Notes: generated by a model from the sequence alone, not told the origin. DNA of 64,000 nt from Rugalucina vietnamica (GCA_964017185.1 OZ024876.1:14881726-14945725), one strand, 5' to 3'. Counted from the stretch's first letter, positions 1 through 11,344 are shown. Made by a program: numbers and translations.

Positions 1-211
1 AGTTGACACCAATACTTTTAGAAAATGGCTCAGTTTCAGATAATGTCAGATGAGTTGAAGTTGATGGAATGTCCTCGGTTGATGACGGACTTGAAATAAT
101 TCTGTTGAGCTGTAACATCCCATCAGCAGCCTCTTGAACATCCAGTCTCTGTTGTTTAGGCGATTTATACGGCGTGCGTTGCTTTGGAGCTTTTCGCTTT
201 TTTCTTTCTAC
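1..211 (-). CDS. THAP gene exon 2, partial
   Basis: Acceptor TTTTCAG lies at 212-218. The frame is open for 70 codons to the window edge: VERKKRKAPKQRT, then a stretch rich in Ser, Thr and Pro. It joins exon 1 in phase 0. No domain is recognised in this part. Confidence 0.7.
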
Positions 212-1220
212 CTGAAAATAAGAATGTGAAAATAATGAACTTCCGTTAGTTCAGTGCATGGTCAACAGCTAAGGTGATATCCAGTCGCTCACACTGATCT
301 AACACAAATCTTTGGGGATGGATTACCAGTGCTAAGTGTGCATTACATATACATGTATACATGTACCTATTTATATATAAGCTAAAACTACTGATCTTGA
401 ATCTGCAGAACAGAATGAAAAGCCATATAGTAATATTAAGTAGAAACTCACCACACCTGAGTTCACAGCATGAAAATACGTCCGTGCAATGTATACCCCC
501 CTGAACCCCACTTTTATATAGTACTGGGGTATGCAGGGGTATACATATTTTTCTAATTTTTGCTCCAAAATATAGATTGTGGGTACTCGTTAGAACCGCC
601 TCAGTGAGGCGGTTCTAACGTGTACCCACAATCTATGTTTTAAGCCAAAATAAGAAAAATTTCTACTGAAATTTTCAATTTTTACAGCTGAAAAAAATCT
701 TTATATATTGCATGGACAAGTTTTCGCAATGAAGTGTTTAACCCCAATGCAATTTCAGCACTTTTTATTTTGCTACAGTGCTGACTGTTGTCTGTTAATT
801 ATTTCAAAGTGAGCCAATTATTTCTGAAAGTAATATACTTTATGACAGCCTTTTTACGCGTCTAAGTATAGACGCTAGAAAGAGATGCACGAAATTATGT
901 TACGCACGAATAATTGATCAGCGAAATATAAGCGTCTGTTTCCTCACCTGAATTCCACATTTAATTGGGTCCGGATTTTCGATCGTCGGTCCATTGCCAC
1001 CCACAAAGTGCAAGGAACACATGTAGGTGTCCTTCGTCACATTCTTAACGGTGAAATATTTCCGTCCACAATTTTGTACCCAACGTAAACATTTTTCCCT
1101 GTCTTTGCCGTCCGGTTTTGGAAAACCATTTCCAAATCCAATGAAATAAACGCCCTGTGGACATCCTGTTCTCGAGTCACTTTTACAATCGCCCCAACAA
1201 CAATGTTTCGTTGTGACCAT
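1..1220 (-). CDS. THAP-type zinc-finger protein gene, 5' part (two exons, runs off left edge)
   Basis: Two exons join in frame: 948-1220 (91 codons from ATG at 1220) and 1-211. Exon 1 encodes a complete-looking THAP domain: the C2CH ligands are visible as C-x4-C (CCWGDC) near residues 7-12 and C-x2-H (CSLHF) near residue 70, with the conserved Trp (LRWVQNC) between them. THAP domains are DNA-binding zinc fingers found in transcriptional regulators and in P-element-type transposases. Exon 2 continues with a basic KKRKAPKQR stretch that could be a nuclear signal, then a Ser/Thr-rich low-complexity region. The open frame continues past base 1, so the C-terminal half, and whether it is a host regulator or transposon-derived, is unknown. 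Splice sites CAG|GTGAGG and TTTCAG|GTAG are good. Confidence 0.8.
212..947. other. THAP intron 1
   Basis: Intron on the minus strand. Apart from the M2 element at 469-732 nothing else is recognised. Confidence 0.6.
469..732. mobile_element. M2 palindromic element, reference copy
   Basis: Ends are CATGAAAATACGTCCGTG at the left and the inverted CATGGACAAGTTTTCGCAATG at the right. The centre is an inverted pair of ACATAGATTGTGGGTAC around a short palindrome GAACCGCCTCAGTGAGGCGG. No coding capacity is seen, so it is a MITE-like non-autonomous element inferred to be DNA-transposon derived. Confidence 0.75.
948..1220 (-). CDS. THAP gene exon 1 (THAP domain)
   Basis: Starts at ATG 1218-1220 and ends after 91 full codons (…KCGIQ) at a GTGAGG donor (947-942). 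Reading through the donor gives only nine unrelated residues before a stop, which supports the splice. Confidence 0.8.
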
Positions 1221-1379
1221 GATCAGACGCTAGTTAAACTTTAAGTTTTCTAATTCTTATGCGAATTTTTAGATCTCGATTCCAACGTGTATCAACAGGC
1301 TGTTTGTCCGAAAATCAATATGGCTGCTGCTGTAGGCGGAGTCTGCATAATCGCAGAATCTATTTATAGATATCGTACA
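1221..1379. other. 5' flank of the THAP gene, nothing recognised
   Basis: Unique-looking sequence upstream of the THAP ATG; presumably promoter and 5' UTR on the minus strand. No TATA box was recognised. Confidence 0.4.
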
Positions 1380-2463
1380 AGCGCTCAAAAAAACATAAAA
1401 AAAAATCTTCTTCTCCAAAACCACAAGGCCCAGAGCTTTCATATTTTGTATGTAGCAATGTATAGTGGTCCTCTATAAATCCTGCCAACCGTGCCACTGG
1501 CGTTCATACAGGCCTCGCCCCGGATGCATCATTATCTGCCATAGGCGTATAATGGGTAATACATGAAAAATCTTCTCTGAAACCACAAGAGCCAAAGCTT
1601 CTATATTTGGTATGCAGCATTTTTATCTGGAGCTTTACATAAATCCTGTGGATCATGACCCTGAGGTCAAAAATGGCCATCAGCTCCCATAGACTTACAA
1701 TTAATGGGACAAACATAAAAAAATCTCCGAGACCACAAGGCCCAGAGCTTTCATATTTTGTTTGTAGCAATGTATAGTGGTCCTCTTTATAAATCCTGCC
1801 AACCATGCCCCTGGAGTTCATACAGGCCCCACCTCTGGGGTATGATCATCTGCCATAGTCTTTTAATGGGAAACACAGAAGAGCCAAAGCTTCTATATTT
1901 AGTATGTAGCATTGTTATGTGGAGCTTTACATAAATCCTGTGAATCATGCCCTTGGGTCAAAAATGGCCCCACCCCAGGGGTCATTAGCTCCCATAGACT
2001 TACAATGGGACAAACATAAAAAAATCTTCTCTGAAACCACAAGGCCCAATGCTTTCATTTTTCATTGTGTAGCAATGTATAGTACTCCTCTTCATAAATT
2101 CTGCCAACTGTGCCCCTGGGGTCCAGCAGGCCACGCACCAGGGGCATAATTATCTTCCATAGGCTTATAATGGAAACACATGATAAATCTTCTCTGAAAC
2201 CGCAAGACCCAAAGCTTGTATATATGGTATGCAGCAATGCCATGTAAAGCTCTACATAAATCCTGCCAATCATGCCCCTGGGGTCAAATATGGCCCCACA
2301 CCGGGGTCATTATAGGACCCTGACCTTATATGATGATTTTTTCAAGTGAACCAAAATGGTGGACAAGATAGCCACCATGCCCATATATGGTCAAAACCCC
2401 AACCACTTGGTCCAGTGACTATACTTGTTGACTTTCAGGTGAGCGATCGTTCCTCTTTGGCTA
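1380..2463 (+). repeat. H1-family array, 5'-truncated
   Basis: Repeated blocks of 'ctctgaaaccacaaggccca … tatgtagcaatg … cctctacataaatcctgcca … tgcccctgggg' occur at about 1421, 1570, 1733, 1870, 2037 and 2190. The right end reads CAGGTGAGCGATCG then GTTCCTC, like other H1 right ends. The TTAGCTCACCTGAG left terminus is missing. Confidence 0.7.
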
Positions 2464-2905
2464 CTGGTCTTATTTTTACTTCAAACATAGATTGTGTGTA
2501 CACGTTAGACAAACAAAAATAAGAAAAATGATCAAAGAATTTCTACTGAAAAATCTGTTTATAACATAGGCCTGATTTCGTAATGGATATGCAGCTTTGT
2601 TGTTACTACATGTATTTGTATTGCTTTTAAACTGGTTTTCTCATGAAGTAGGTAAATAAATTGTTGTTTTGGGGTCAGTAGTTTAACCCCTTTATAAAAA
2701 GTGGTTTTAAAATTCAATTGAAAAAGATAATGTAATGCATAACCATGCATAACCCTGCTTGAGAAATGAGCCATATCATGAGACAAATAACAAAACATTT
2801 TGTGAGAGAATTTGTGAAAATGTGGCTTCAGATCATATGGGCAGTACAAAACAGCTGATCAGTATCTTTTTATCAGTATCTTTTTCACTCCATAGAAAGT
2901 AGAAA
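2464..2905. other. Intergenic, no gene seen
   Basis: AT-rich. A short fragment near 2490-2520 resembles the M2 motif ACATAGATTGTG. No conserved coding segment was recognised. Confidence 0.4.
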
Positions 2906-3463
2906 ATAGAGGATATTTGCTTTTTTGAGGTGAATACCAAATATATTTCATCGAGTGAGTAGAAAACATCAGAATTTTCACAAGTGCGCAGCACGAGTGA
3001 AAATTTTTAAGTTTTCAACTCACGAGATGAAATATATTTGGTATTCACCAAAAAAAAAAAAGCAAATTTTCTTTTTATTTTATACAATACATGGGCATTT
3101 TCCAATTCACAAGGCAGGCGGTGAAAATGCAAAAACCTAAAATTTTTGAAAACACAAATAATTTTGGTACCACATTGTTCCTTACATTCTAACTAAGAAA
3201 ATGAATGCCCACACTTTATGTTTTCGTTCATAAATAACGGAGTTATAGGCGTTTGAATTTCTGAAGTGAGACACATTTAATGACGTCAAGTAAATGGAAA
3301 CGTCAGAAGTAATCCAAAATCTACAGTGAAGATATAGGCTGATATCAGTCACTAGTGACTTTTGATATCAGTGAGATTTGATATCAGTGAAATTTCATAT
3401 CAATGAAAATACCAATTTTATCAAGTTTTGATATACATTGGTTTTCACCGTAAAGTATAAAAT
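2906..3463. mobile_element. About 560-bp non-coding element, copy 1
   Basis: Bounded by ATAGAGGATATTTGC on the left and CCGTAAAGTATAAAATAA on the right. The same sequence is present in reverse complement at 31901-32467. It contains an inverted pair around GAATACCAAATATATTTCAT and a run of GATATCA inverted motifs at 3330-3400. No long ORF. Confidence 0.75.
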
Positions 3464-3590
3464 AAATATTTATATCCCCCTTATTTATAAAAGCAAAATT
3501 TCAAGTCAAAGCTGGCATACTGTTCAGTTTGTATAGTATCTGGACGATGAGATCCTAAATCAGTATGTGGTACAGAACTCCTCAGTATAA

Positions 3591-4209
3591 CATCAGGATA
3601 TCATGGCCATGAAATGTTTACCCCCTTAAATCCCACCTTTATGTTTGCAGGGGTATACCTAATTTTCTTATTTTTGATCCAAAACATACATTGTGGGTAC
3701 TTTTTAGAACCATCTCAGCTAGGCGGTTCTAACATGTACCCACAATGTATGTTTTGAGCAAAAATATTTAAAAAAAATCAAAAATTTTCCAATGAAAGGG
3801 TGGTTGGGTGGGAATATGGGCCCCCGCCCAATGGGGCCTAGGAGAAATAGATGGGTTGCTTGTGCCTCCAGGCAAAGCTTCTAATCTACTGACCGACCAT
3901 CTGATTAGTGGTTAACCGCTCATGTCCGAGCCTGCCCAGAAAAAGTTGTTTAATCAAACCATGCATACATATGAGCCTTATTGGCTTATTAGTTGGGTGG
4001 TTATATTTATGAAGCTCATTTTGAGTGTCATGACATCCTAATATTGGGTAAAAGTCCCATAAAATGGAGGCAACGTTCGACATGACCATTGCTGACTGGG
4101 AAGTAAAGCATCAATTAAACAATTAACAATTTTTCCAATGAATTTTCCGTTTTTTGTTTTCTCCTGAAAAGAATTCTCTGTATATTGTATGGGCAAGTTT
4201 TCGTAATGA
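3591..4209. mobile_element. M2 element interrupted by a 334-bp insertion
   Basis: Left part 3591-3796 has CATCAGGATATCATGGCC and the central inverted pair. Right part 4131-4209 ends GGGCAAGTTTTCGTAATG. The two parts would be contiguous in an intact M2. Confidence 0.75.
3797..4130 (+). mobile_element. SINE-like insertion with 12-bp target duplication
   Basis: TTTTCCAATGAA occurs at 3785-3796 and again at 4131-4142, directly flanking this segment, while an intact M2 has it once. The 3' end is an A/T-rich tail (caattaaacaattaacaat). A 12-bp duplication and such a tail suggest target-primed retroposition. No tRNA-like A or B box was confidently found. Confidence 0.6.
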
Positions 4210-4238
4210 TACCCGTCTATTACTGACATGACCTTCCA

Positions 4239-4464
4239 GGCCTCAAAGTTATAAAACTTTTTTTCATGCTCAACTCAGCTGAGACTAAAATTTATCCTGC
4301 TCGTAAATGTTAAAAAGCCAACATTTATTAGCAGGATAAATTACAGGCTTTGGTGATGTAAATCTAAACTTTTGATTTATTAGGGCTATTTCAGTAGTTA
4401 TTATGAGCTGTTTAAATTTCATGCTCAGCTGAGTTGAGCATGAAATTTTTTTTTATAACTTCTT
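4239..4464. mobile_element. M3 palindromic element, reference copy
   Basis: Terminal inverted repeats GCCTCAAAGTTATAAAACTT and the degraded counterpart near 4450, with subterminal CATGCTCAACTCAGCTGAG inverted at 4420-4443. The centre is an inverted pair of ATTTATCCTGCT. Non-coding. Confidence 0.7.
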
Positions 4465-5599
4465 CATTCAGAGTGCTTCATTCCGTTCTTACCTCAGCTA
4501 TGATCCCCTTAAACTTATTTTATTGCAGGCCCTGTTTAGATACAAGCCATGCAATATACACTGAAACAAAGTTATAAGAGGCCACCTCATATTTTGTCTT
4601 CTAGTTCAGAAAGTAAAATACGATCAATTAAAATTCATGATCATATGAATAAACCAATGTCTAACAGTGGCTCTGTGAGTTTCTGCATTCCAAAATGCGT
4701 GATACTTCTCACACAGACGAAGCATGTGTAAAGGTACCCTATTTCAAAAAGTCACACTTTATTAACATCAAATTAAATGTCATATTATGACGTTGTGTTT
4801 TTACATTTTAATTTATTTGAAAGTGCTACTGACTGCCATGATGCAAGATAAAATTAAGTCAAAAGTGTTGCTGCAATAAGAATCTTCGTTTCTGTTTTGC
4901 ACATGCAAGAAGACAACAACCTGAATAACAGGAATTCAGCTTTTGTATGCAATTTGCATACCAACTTTGTTCTTCTCCAGTTGCGTTATTATCAGCAGCA
5001 CGGCATTGAAATTTTCAGCGATTATTTAGGTCAAATACTAGACTCTGATAAACTTTGAAAATTAAAAAAATCGTCCACAAATTTTGTTTTTTTGTTCGTT
5101 AAAAATTGGCATTGAAACCGGAAGTGTGCGGCAGCCTTGACATGTTGGTCCTCGAAAATGGTCAAAAACAGTTCAATCGAATTATATCTCTCATTTCCAG
5201 GCCTCATCAAGTGAATTTAACAGGGGTCAACATGTTTAAGAGGCACATTTATGATTTTTTCAAAAAATCTCAAAATTGGCGATTTTTAAAAATGCATAAA
5301 AATTCTACCAGTAGAGAAAATTCGAATGTTTGATGTTTTTCCGAGCCGTAACGACCCCTTTGATGACACCCGTTCCTAATTTCAATAAATGGTGTGCTGT
5401 ATCCAATTTTTTATTTAAAAACATTGATTTTTGCATTTTTACTCCAAAAACGCCTTTAGTAAAAGAAAATTATTTCTTAACACTTTGGAACTTTACTTAC
5501 TTGAAAGACACGTCTTTTGGCAAAAAAATGTGCAATTTTGAACTTGGCTTAGAAACAAAAAATGAGTTTGAAAAGTGGCCTCTTTATAACTTTGTTTCA
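4465..5599. other. Intergenic, no gene recognised
   Basis: Two blocks, about 4550-4700 and 5100-5620, contain partly mirrored text (for example 'gaaacaaagttataagaggcc' at 4561 and its reverse complement near 5576), so the whole stretch 4545-5605 may be one foldback or TIR-bounded element. No recognisable protein was found. Confidence 0.4.
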
Positions 5600-5823
5600 G
5601 TGTACAGAGATTTTTACTGTTAGCTGAAAAAAAAAAAAGAGAAAATTAATATTTTTGATCAAAACATTGATTGTTGGTACACACTAGATGAGTAATGAGT
5701 ACCGACAATGTACGGTTTGGATCAAAAATAAGAAAAATAGGTATAAGCCTGTAAATCCCTGAGTTTTATGATATAAAAGTGGGGTGTAAGGGCGTATACA
5801 TTTCACAGACATGTTACCCTGAT
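5600..5823. mobile_element. M2 element, degraded
   Basis: Contains AAAACATTGATTGTTGGTAC, its inverted partner and the end GACATGTTACCCTGATG. The left end is poorly conserved. Confidence 0.6.
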
Positions 5824-5908
5824 GACACATAGGACCACATAGCTCTCTTTTCTTGTGACACTGTTATTTACTTTTCATTGACTGGGTCAAAGCCTTGGAA
5901 AGTCTATT

Positions 5909-6144
5909 TGAGCCGTCTCATGGGAAAACCAACAATCTGCATGTGCGAAAACAAAGACGCAGATCAGCTTCGCGGTAACCGCGAAGCTGATCAGTGCCTT
6001 TGTTTTCGCTTCTTGGATAGTACAATTCCTTTCCTACTTAAAACCGAAATTTCAAGCTTCTAGCTCTTTTCTGTGCTTGTACAGGCCGGTTTGTGTCGGA
6101 CCTGTTCGAGCACCACATTGTTGGTTTTCCCACGAGGTGGCTCA
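5909..6144. mobile_element. M1 palindromic element, reference copy
   Basis: Ends are TGAGCCGTCTCATGGGAAAACC and the inverted GGTTTTCCCACGAGGTGGCTCA. Near the middle is an almost perfect hairpin, GATCAGCTTCGCGG followed by CCGCGAAGCTGATC, flanked by CGAAAACAAAG and CTTTGTTTTCG. Between hairpin and terminus is a conserved non-palindromic arm (GATAGTACAATTCC … CTGTGCTTGTACAG … GTGTCGGACCTG). No ORF encodes a transposase. About 36 copies occur in the window in both orientations. Confidence 0.85.
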
Positions 6145-6673
6145 TTTATTGAATGATCAACCAAACGCCCCAGAAGATCTAAGAAAAAGAACACACTTTC
6201 AATAATTTGTATTTACTGCATGCATTTTTGTAGTCAGTTGCCAGAACAGGCCCCAGAGATCAACAAAACATGCCTATTTAATTACTATCAGTGTTCAACA
6301 CCCCATGAAGCGGAAAATAGATAACAAATAGATCTCAACCCCCTGGGAATTAGACACGGTAAGTGAGAATCTTTACACATCCCTACAGCTTCCACTTGGC
6401 CACATGTAGCAACAATATTAATTTAAGCAAATTAATGAAACATAGTAGTAATATTAATAGTACATGATTGTAATAATAAGGTCACAACATATAAGAAAAT
6501 GACCATTTAAACTGATTGTGTTGGGCACCCTGTTATATAAAATAGCTGTTAAATTTGTCTAATTTGTGCCTTTTAAATGATTTCAAAGCATTTTGTGTTT
6601 GGTATTTTACTCCTTTTAGTATTTTGTTGTAAATTGGTTAAAGCTTTCTTTTCTTTGGGCTAACTACAACATC
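6145..6673. other. Intergenic, nothing recognised
   Basis: AT-rich sequence without recognisable coding or repeat structure. Confidence 0.35.
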
Positions 6674-6909
6674 TGAGCCACGGCATAAGAAAATCAACAA
6701 AAGGCTTGGGCGAAAACAAAGGCGCAGATATTAGCTTCGCGGTAATCCAAAGCTGATCAGCACCTTTGTTTTTGCTACAGGGATAGTATAATCCCTCTTC
6801 TACTTAAATATGAAATTTCAAACCTCTAATTATCTTCTGTGACTGTACAGCCTGGTTTGTGTCGTACCTGGTAGGAACCCAAATTGCTGGTTTTCTCACA
6901 CACAGGCTT
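6674..6909. mobile_element. M1 copy
   Basis: Left end TGAGCCACGGCATAAGAAAATC; hairpin decayed (GATATTAGCTTCGCGGTAAT); right end GGTTTTCTCACACACAGGCT. Confidence 0.75.
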
Positions 6910-7161
6910 AACTACATATGTGTTAGACGAAAACTTGTGTTTGGGTTTTAGTGACTAGATAAGACCTGTACAAGATTGTTAAGCTACACAGGCTCAAGTT
7001 TGCAATGAACTTGCAACTGTTTAATCACCTAGGCAGTGTAGAACAATTTAGTTGCTGATCAGAATGTGCAGCTGTTCTGAACCATAAGTTGTTATTTGCA
7101 TAAACTAGATTTCATATGACATGGCTTAGATTATTTACAGAGGCACTATTGAATTAGCTTT

Positions 7162-7388
7162 TGAGCCTTCACATGAGAAAATAAACAAACTGGGTTATGA
7201 CACAAACTAGCCTTTACAGTCACATAAGCAGGCTAGAAGCTTGAACTTTTGGATTTAGGAAGAGGTATCATGCTATCTATGGAGTTAAAACAAAGATGCT
7301 GATCAGCTGTGCAGACTGCACAGCACAACTGACCCTGTGTCTTTGTTTTCGCCGATGCAGACTGTTTGTTTTCTGATGCAGTGGCTCA
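7162..7388. mobile_element. M1 copy, orientation opposite to 5909
   Basis: Left TGAGCCTTCACATGAGAAAA, right TTTTCTGATGCAGTGGCTCA; the hairpin is the CTGTGCAG subtype (GATCAGCTGTGCAGA). Confidence 0.75.
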
Positions 7389-7575
7389 TTGTCATATCCT
7401 GTGTGTGTGAAAAACTGCTTGTAGCATAAGTGAAAACTAAGACAGTGATCAGCTACACAGTAAATTGCACAGCTGATCAGTGCCTTTGTTTTCACATCAC
7501 AGATAGTACAATCTCTCCTCTTTCTTAAATCCCAGAATCAAGCTTCGACTGTACGGAAACTTGTGAGAAACCAAA
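7389..7575. mobile_element. M1 copy, degraded, directly abutting the previous one
   Basis: Core GATCAGCTACACAGTA…GCACAGCTGATCAGTGCC and the arm GATAGTACAATCTC are clear; both termini are decayed. Confidence 0.6.
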
Positions 7576-7865
7576 ACAAATTTATTCCTGGTGTAGCTCA
7601 AACTATTTTGTAGTATTCTGTGTGTGAAAAGCTCCCATTGATTGGAAACCATTTTAGAATTTACAACAAAAAAAAAAAAAGAGGGAAAAAGAAGGATTTT
7701 GATATTAACAGTGATTCAATTTAAGGTAATGTTGTGTTTTGCTTTACAAATGATAGAATGACAGTTTAAGTGAATGATGATCAATGATGCTGTGTACAAA
7801 TGACCTACATACATTTAGGCCACACACACATTATAGCAGGCTTAACATGCAGTAGATGTCTTCTT

Positions 7866-8050
7866 CCTCTTATTATCATAAGAAAATGTGTTTTTAATGT
7901 AAAAGCAATATAGGTGCATCCCATCTGGGGCTATTCTGTTAGCGAAGAGAAATTCCATTGAATAATGGAATGAAAATTCAAAATCACTCTTGAAGCCCCT
8001 AAAAATGACAGTGGGCTCACCCAAATGATAATGATGGGCAAGTCCATTCA
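7866..8050. repeat. Dispersed repeat with GGGGCTATTCTGTT motif
   Basis: Shares 'ggggctattctgtt', 'gcccctaaaaatgaca' and 'ggcaagtccattcatcatat' with copies near 21225-21380 and 23615-23770, and a fragment at 54330-54410. Class unknown. Confidence 0.6.
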
Positions 8051-8127
8051 TCATATATATGGGTTATTGTTTCTAGCTAATGGACACAAACAGACCTGCA
8101 CAGGTGGCCTGGATTCACACCTAAATA

Positions 8128-8376
8128 ATGCACCAGTCATTTGTAACCACTGCCCCTCCCCACCTACGGGGAAGGGTGGGGGATAGCTGGGCTAAAGTGT
8201 GGGATCCTTACCCCAGGGAGATTTTCTAATTGCGAAGGTTGGGGCAAAGAGCAAAGTTTTGACCTCCAGTTTGCCCCCTGGGGGTGGGGCTCATAGCATT
8301 GCACTGAAACTGAAAAGTCATAATCCCCACCCTTTCCCGTGGCTGGGGGAGCAGTGGTTATAAATGACTGGTGCAT
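8128..8376. mobile_element. About 250-bp TIR element (ATGCACCAGTCATTT)
   Basis: Left end ATGCACCAGTCATTTGTAAC with CACTGC, right end GCAGTGGTTATAAATGACTGG then TGCAT: inverted repeats of about 27 bp with one mismatch. The interior is G+C-rich compared with its surroundings and non-coding. Confidence 0.7.
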
Positions 8377-8740
8377 AATATCTCAGATCATGATTCTGAA
8401 AATAGGCCACCAAACTTCCTTAATCCTTATTGCATAAACAAATACCCGTGTCTCAGTGTCTCACGATATTTAAAACAGCCATATATTAATGAAAAGAAAG
8501 CCATGTATTAAGATAGTGATTCTCGTGGGCGTGTGCTGTTAATGCATGGCTTTTATTTATGCTCGTTACCAGGTGCCACTCAAAACGTGCTGAAAATGAG
8601 TGACTGAAGTCCGCCCGGAACATTAAGCATAAGAATGAAAACTTTTATGCGTATGAAAACGTGATTAGGCTGTAAAATATAGTGCACCGTTATTTCATGC
8701 AGAATTTATGCAATAATAGCGATCAAAAATGATTTTGTCA

Positions 8741-8826
8741 TTCATTAACATTCGCTAGGTTGAAAACCAATTGCATAGCCCAGTTTTTCAACACTCCCCT
8801 CGGGACCGAGAGAATGTTAATGAATG
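8741..8826. repeat. Foldback fragment
   Basis: CATTCATTAACATTCGCT and GAGAATGTTAATGAATGG are inverted with a loop of about 50 bp. It resembles the arm-loop layout of the FB elements but lacks the GCCATTTTG tail. Confidence 0.5.
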
Positions 8827-8983
8827 GATTTGATCCCTATACTAAAATTGTTTTCAAGAAGTTGCTAGTGATTGTCAGCATCACAGAGTCATATTGAAGT
8901 GAAGTTAAAACATCCTAAAATTGATATTATAAAATTGTTATATTATGCATAATTATTGTTAAAATTGTGAACAATATTCTAAA

Positions 8984-9155
8984 TGAGCCTGTATGTGAGA
9001 AAACAAACAATTTGGGTTCCAACCAGGTCCGATAAAAACCGGGCTGTACGGTCACAGAAGATGGTTTGTACTATCCGTGTAGCAAAAACAAATGCGCTGA
9101 TCTGTGCCTTTATTTTTGCCTATGCAGATTGCTGGTTTTCCCATGCCGCCGCTCA
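8984..9155. mobile_element. M1 copy with shortened core
   Basis: Left TGAGCCTGTATGTGAGAAAA, right TTTTCCCATGCCGCCGCTCA; about 60 bp of the hairpin is deleted. Confidence 0.7.
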
Positions 9156-9449
9156 AATATTAATCAAATAGGGTTTCAAATAACCCTACAATAATATTTC
9201 AATACTTGGAGAATTATTTTATGAAAACAGTATTGTCAATCATTCATTTTAATACCATGTGCTGATGGATAGCCAACTATGGCACAGGATTATACTGTTC
9301 AAAATATTTAAAGGAACACTAGTGTTTTCCATTATTTATTATAAGTCATGTTGTAAAGTAACCTATCTTTTATCTCCCTGAACAAGGAAACCCCAGCAAT
9401 CATCTTCTTACCATTTTCACAGTGACTCAAACACACCAGTCCTACCAAA

Positions 9450-9686
9450 TGAGCTGCGTCATGAGAAAACAGGAATTTTGCCTATGCGAAAACAAAGGCG
9501 CAGATCGGCTTCGCAGTAACTGTAATGCTGATCAGTGCCTTTGTTTCAGCTATACAGATAGAACAATTCCTCTTCTTCCTACATCTGAAATATCAAGCTT
9601 CTAGCCATCTCCTGTAGCTGCAAAGGCCAGTTCGTGTCAGACCTGGTCGGAAACCCCGAAGACCGGTTTTCTCGCGTTGCGGCTCA
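9450..9686. mobile_element. M1 copy
   Basis: Left TGAGCTGCGTCATGAGAAAA, right TTTTCTCGCGTTGCGGCTCA; hairpin arms GATCGGCTTCGCAG and CTGTAATGCTGATC. Confidence 0.8.
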
Positions 9687-9751
9687 AATGGTCTGTAAAA
9701 ATGGTCAAATATCCTAGGAGAATAAAAACATAAGGGAATGTCATGATTCCC

Positions 9752-10172
9752 AATATAGGGATTAAACCATGGTTTTCAGTGTTCAAACATTCGCTGGATC
9801 ACGAGGAAGGTGTTTGAACACAAGGCCGCAGGCCGCGTGTTCAAACACCTTCCGAGTGATCCAGCGAATGTTTGAACACTGAAACAAACCATGGTTGATC
9901 GCTATTCTTGCATTTTCACTCTAATCCACTTAAAATCTCTTGAAAATAACATTAGCAACGTAAAAGCTCACCAAAAACACCGGAGCTTCTTCAACGTCGG
10001 CCATTTTGTTTCTACGAAACACATGACATCACGTCGCATGACGTCGCCCAAAACCCATGTTCAAACAGCACGTGAATTTCATGATTTGTACATGGGTTTT
10101 GCTGTTTGAACACAGCTTTCGGCCAATCGAAAACGGCCTCAAACAGCTATGCGCATAGATATCTATGCAAGA
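9752..10172. mobile_element. FB foldback element with promoter-like tail, copy 1
   Basis: 9777-9882 is a near-perfect inverted repeat (CAGTGTTCAAACATTCGCTG and its complement, arms about 46 bp, 14-bp loop rich in GGCCGC). The tail at 9890-10172 carries CGGCCATTTTGTTTC (YY1-like), two ATGACGTC/CATGACATCACG (CRE-like) motifs and a second GTTCAAACAGCA inverted pair. Confidence 0.7.
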
Positions 10173-10436
10173 ATATAGGGATCATCCATGGCTTAATAAT
10201 TCTTGCATTTTACACAAATAACATAAACAATGTAAAAAACTCACTGAAAACGCGGAGCTTCTTCAACGTTGGCCATTTTGTTTCTATGGCATTGACCATT
10301 GAAGTCGGCCAAAAGCCATGTTCAAACAGCACATGAATTTCATGATTTGAACATGGGTTTTGCTGTTTGAACATGGCTTTCAGCCCAATTGAAAACGGCT
10401 TCAAACATATATGTGTATAGATATCTATGCAAGCAT
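10173..10436. mobile_element. FB element copy 2, hairpin missing
   Basis: Begins with the same GAATATAGGGATCA as copy 1 and repeats its tail, including TTGGCCATTTTGTTTC and the GTTCAAACAGCA inverted pair, ending ATAGATATCTATGCAAG. The long palindrome of copy 1 is absent. Confidence 0.65.
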
Positions 10437-10614
10437 CCATTATGGACTCCCAATATTTGTAGTATAAATATCAAGTTGGATTTTTTTTTTTTTTTCAGAT
10501 TTACAAACACTGCTTGTAAGAGGTCAGACTGAAAAAAGTGAGAGAATTTTTATGTATTATTCTTTTTTCTTTTCCTTATTTTTTGCAATTCCCATGTTTT
10601 AAAGCTGTATTATA

Positions 10615-10851
10615 TGAGCCGCATCGTGAGAAAACCGGATTTTTGCCTATGCGAAAACAAAGGCGCAGATCAGCTTCGGAGTAACTGCGAAGCTGATCAG
10701 CACCTTTGTTTTCGCTACATGGATAGTACAATTCCTCTTCAAGGTAAATCCAAAATTTCAATCGTCTAGCTATCTTCTGTGACGGTTCAGGTTAGTTTGT
10801 GTCGGACCTGGTCCAAAATCCCGAGGACCGGTTTTCTCGCAACGCGGCTCA
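10615..10851. mobile_element. M1 copy
   Basis: Left TGAGCCGCATCGTGAGAAAA, right TTTTCTCGCAACGCGGCTCA; the core reads GATCAGCTTCGGAGTAACTG. TATA/ATAT flanks are symmetrical. Confidence 0.85.
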
Positions 10852-11340
10852 TATGATGGATGTGACTGTATTGTTGGGGCTACTGATCTGGAAATTTTAA
10901 CACACAGGTAACAAAGTTCAGACCCCTTCAGGCAGTTAAAAACAACAAAAAACAAAAAGGCAGTTGCAAGAAAGTCAAAATGTAATATTACAGATTATGA
11001 TTGATGCATCCTATAACCATGTCCTGATAAAACTAGGTCTTCAAGAAGATGAGAAGCCATGGTTTGCTTTTATGGACCCCAAATATAGCGTTATTAGGTT
11101 GACCTGTAATAGGTCCTGGTCAGAGGCACATTTACTTTTCCCACATGCACATTATAAGCACATCTTGTACTATGTTTCGTGGGTCACATAATCACTCATC
11201 ATGACATATCATTTAGCATTTGTTTTTTTTTGTTTTTTTTACCTAGTATTTTTTTTTCTATTTTTTAAAAATTCCCTCATCTAGCTGGCTCACAAGAAAA
11301 CCTCCCTTGTCTTTCCAGTCATAAGTCTCAACTAAAAATT
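10852..11340. other. Intergenic, nothing recognised
   Basis: Contains T-rich runs at 11220-11265 and no recognised repeat. Confidence 0.35.
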
Positions 11341-11344
11341 GCTG

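Noticed and set aside
8164..8376. Pro-rich 70-codon minus frame
   Set aside because: Lies wholly inside the TIR element at 8128-8376.
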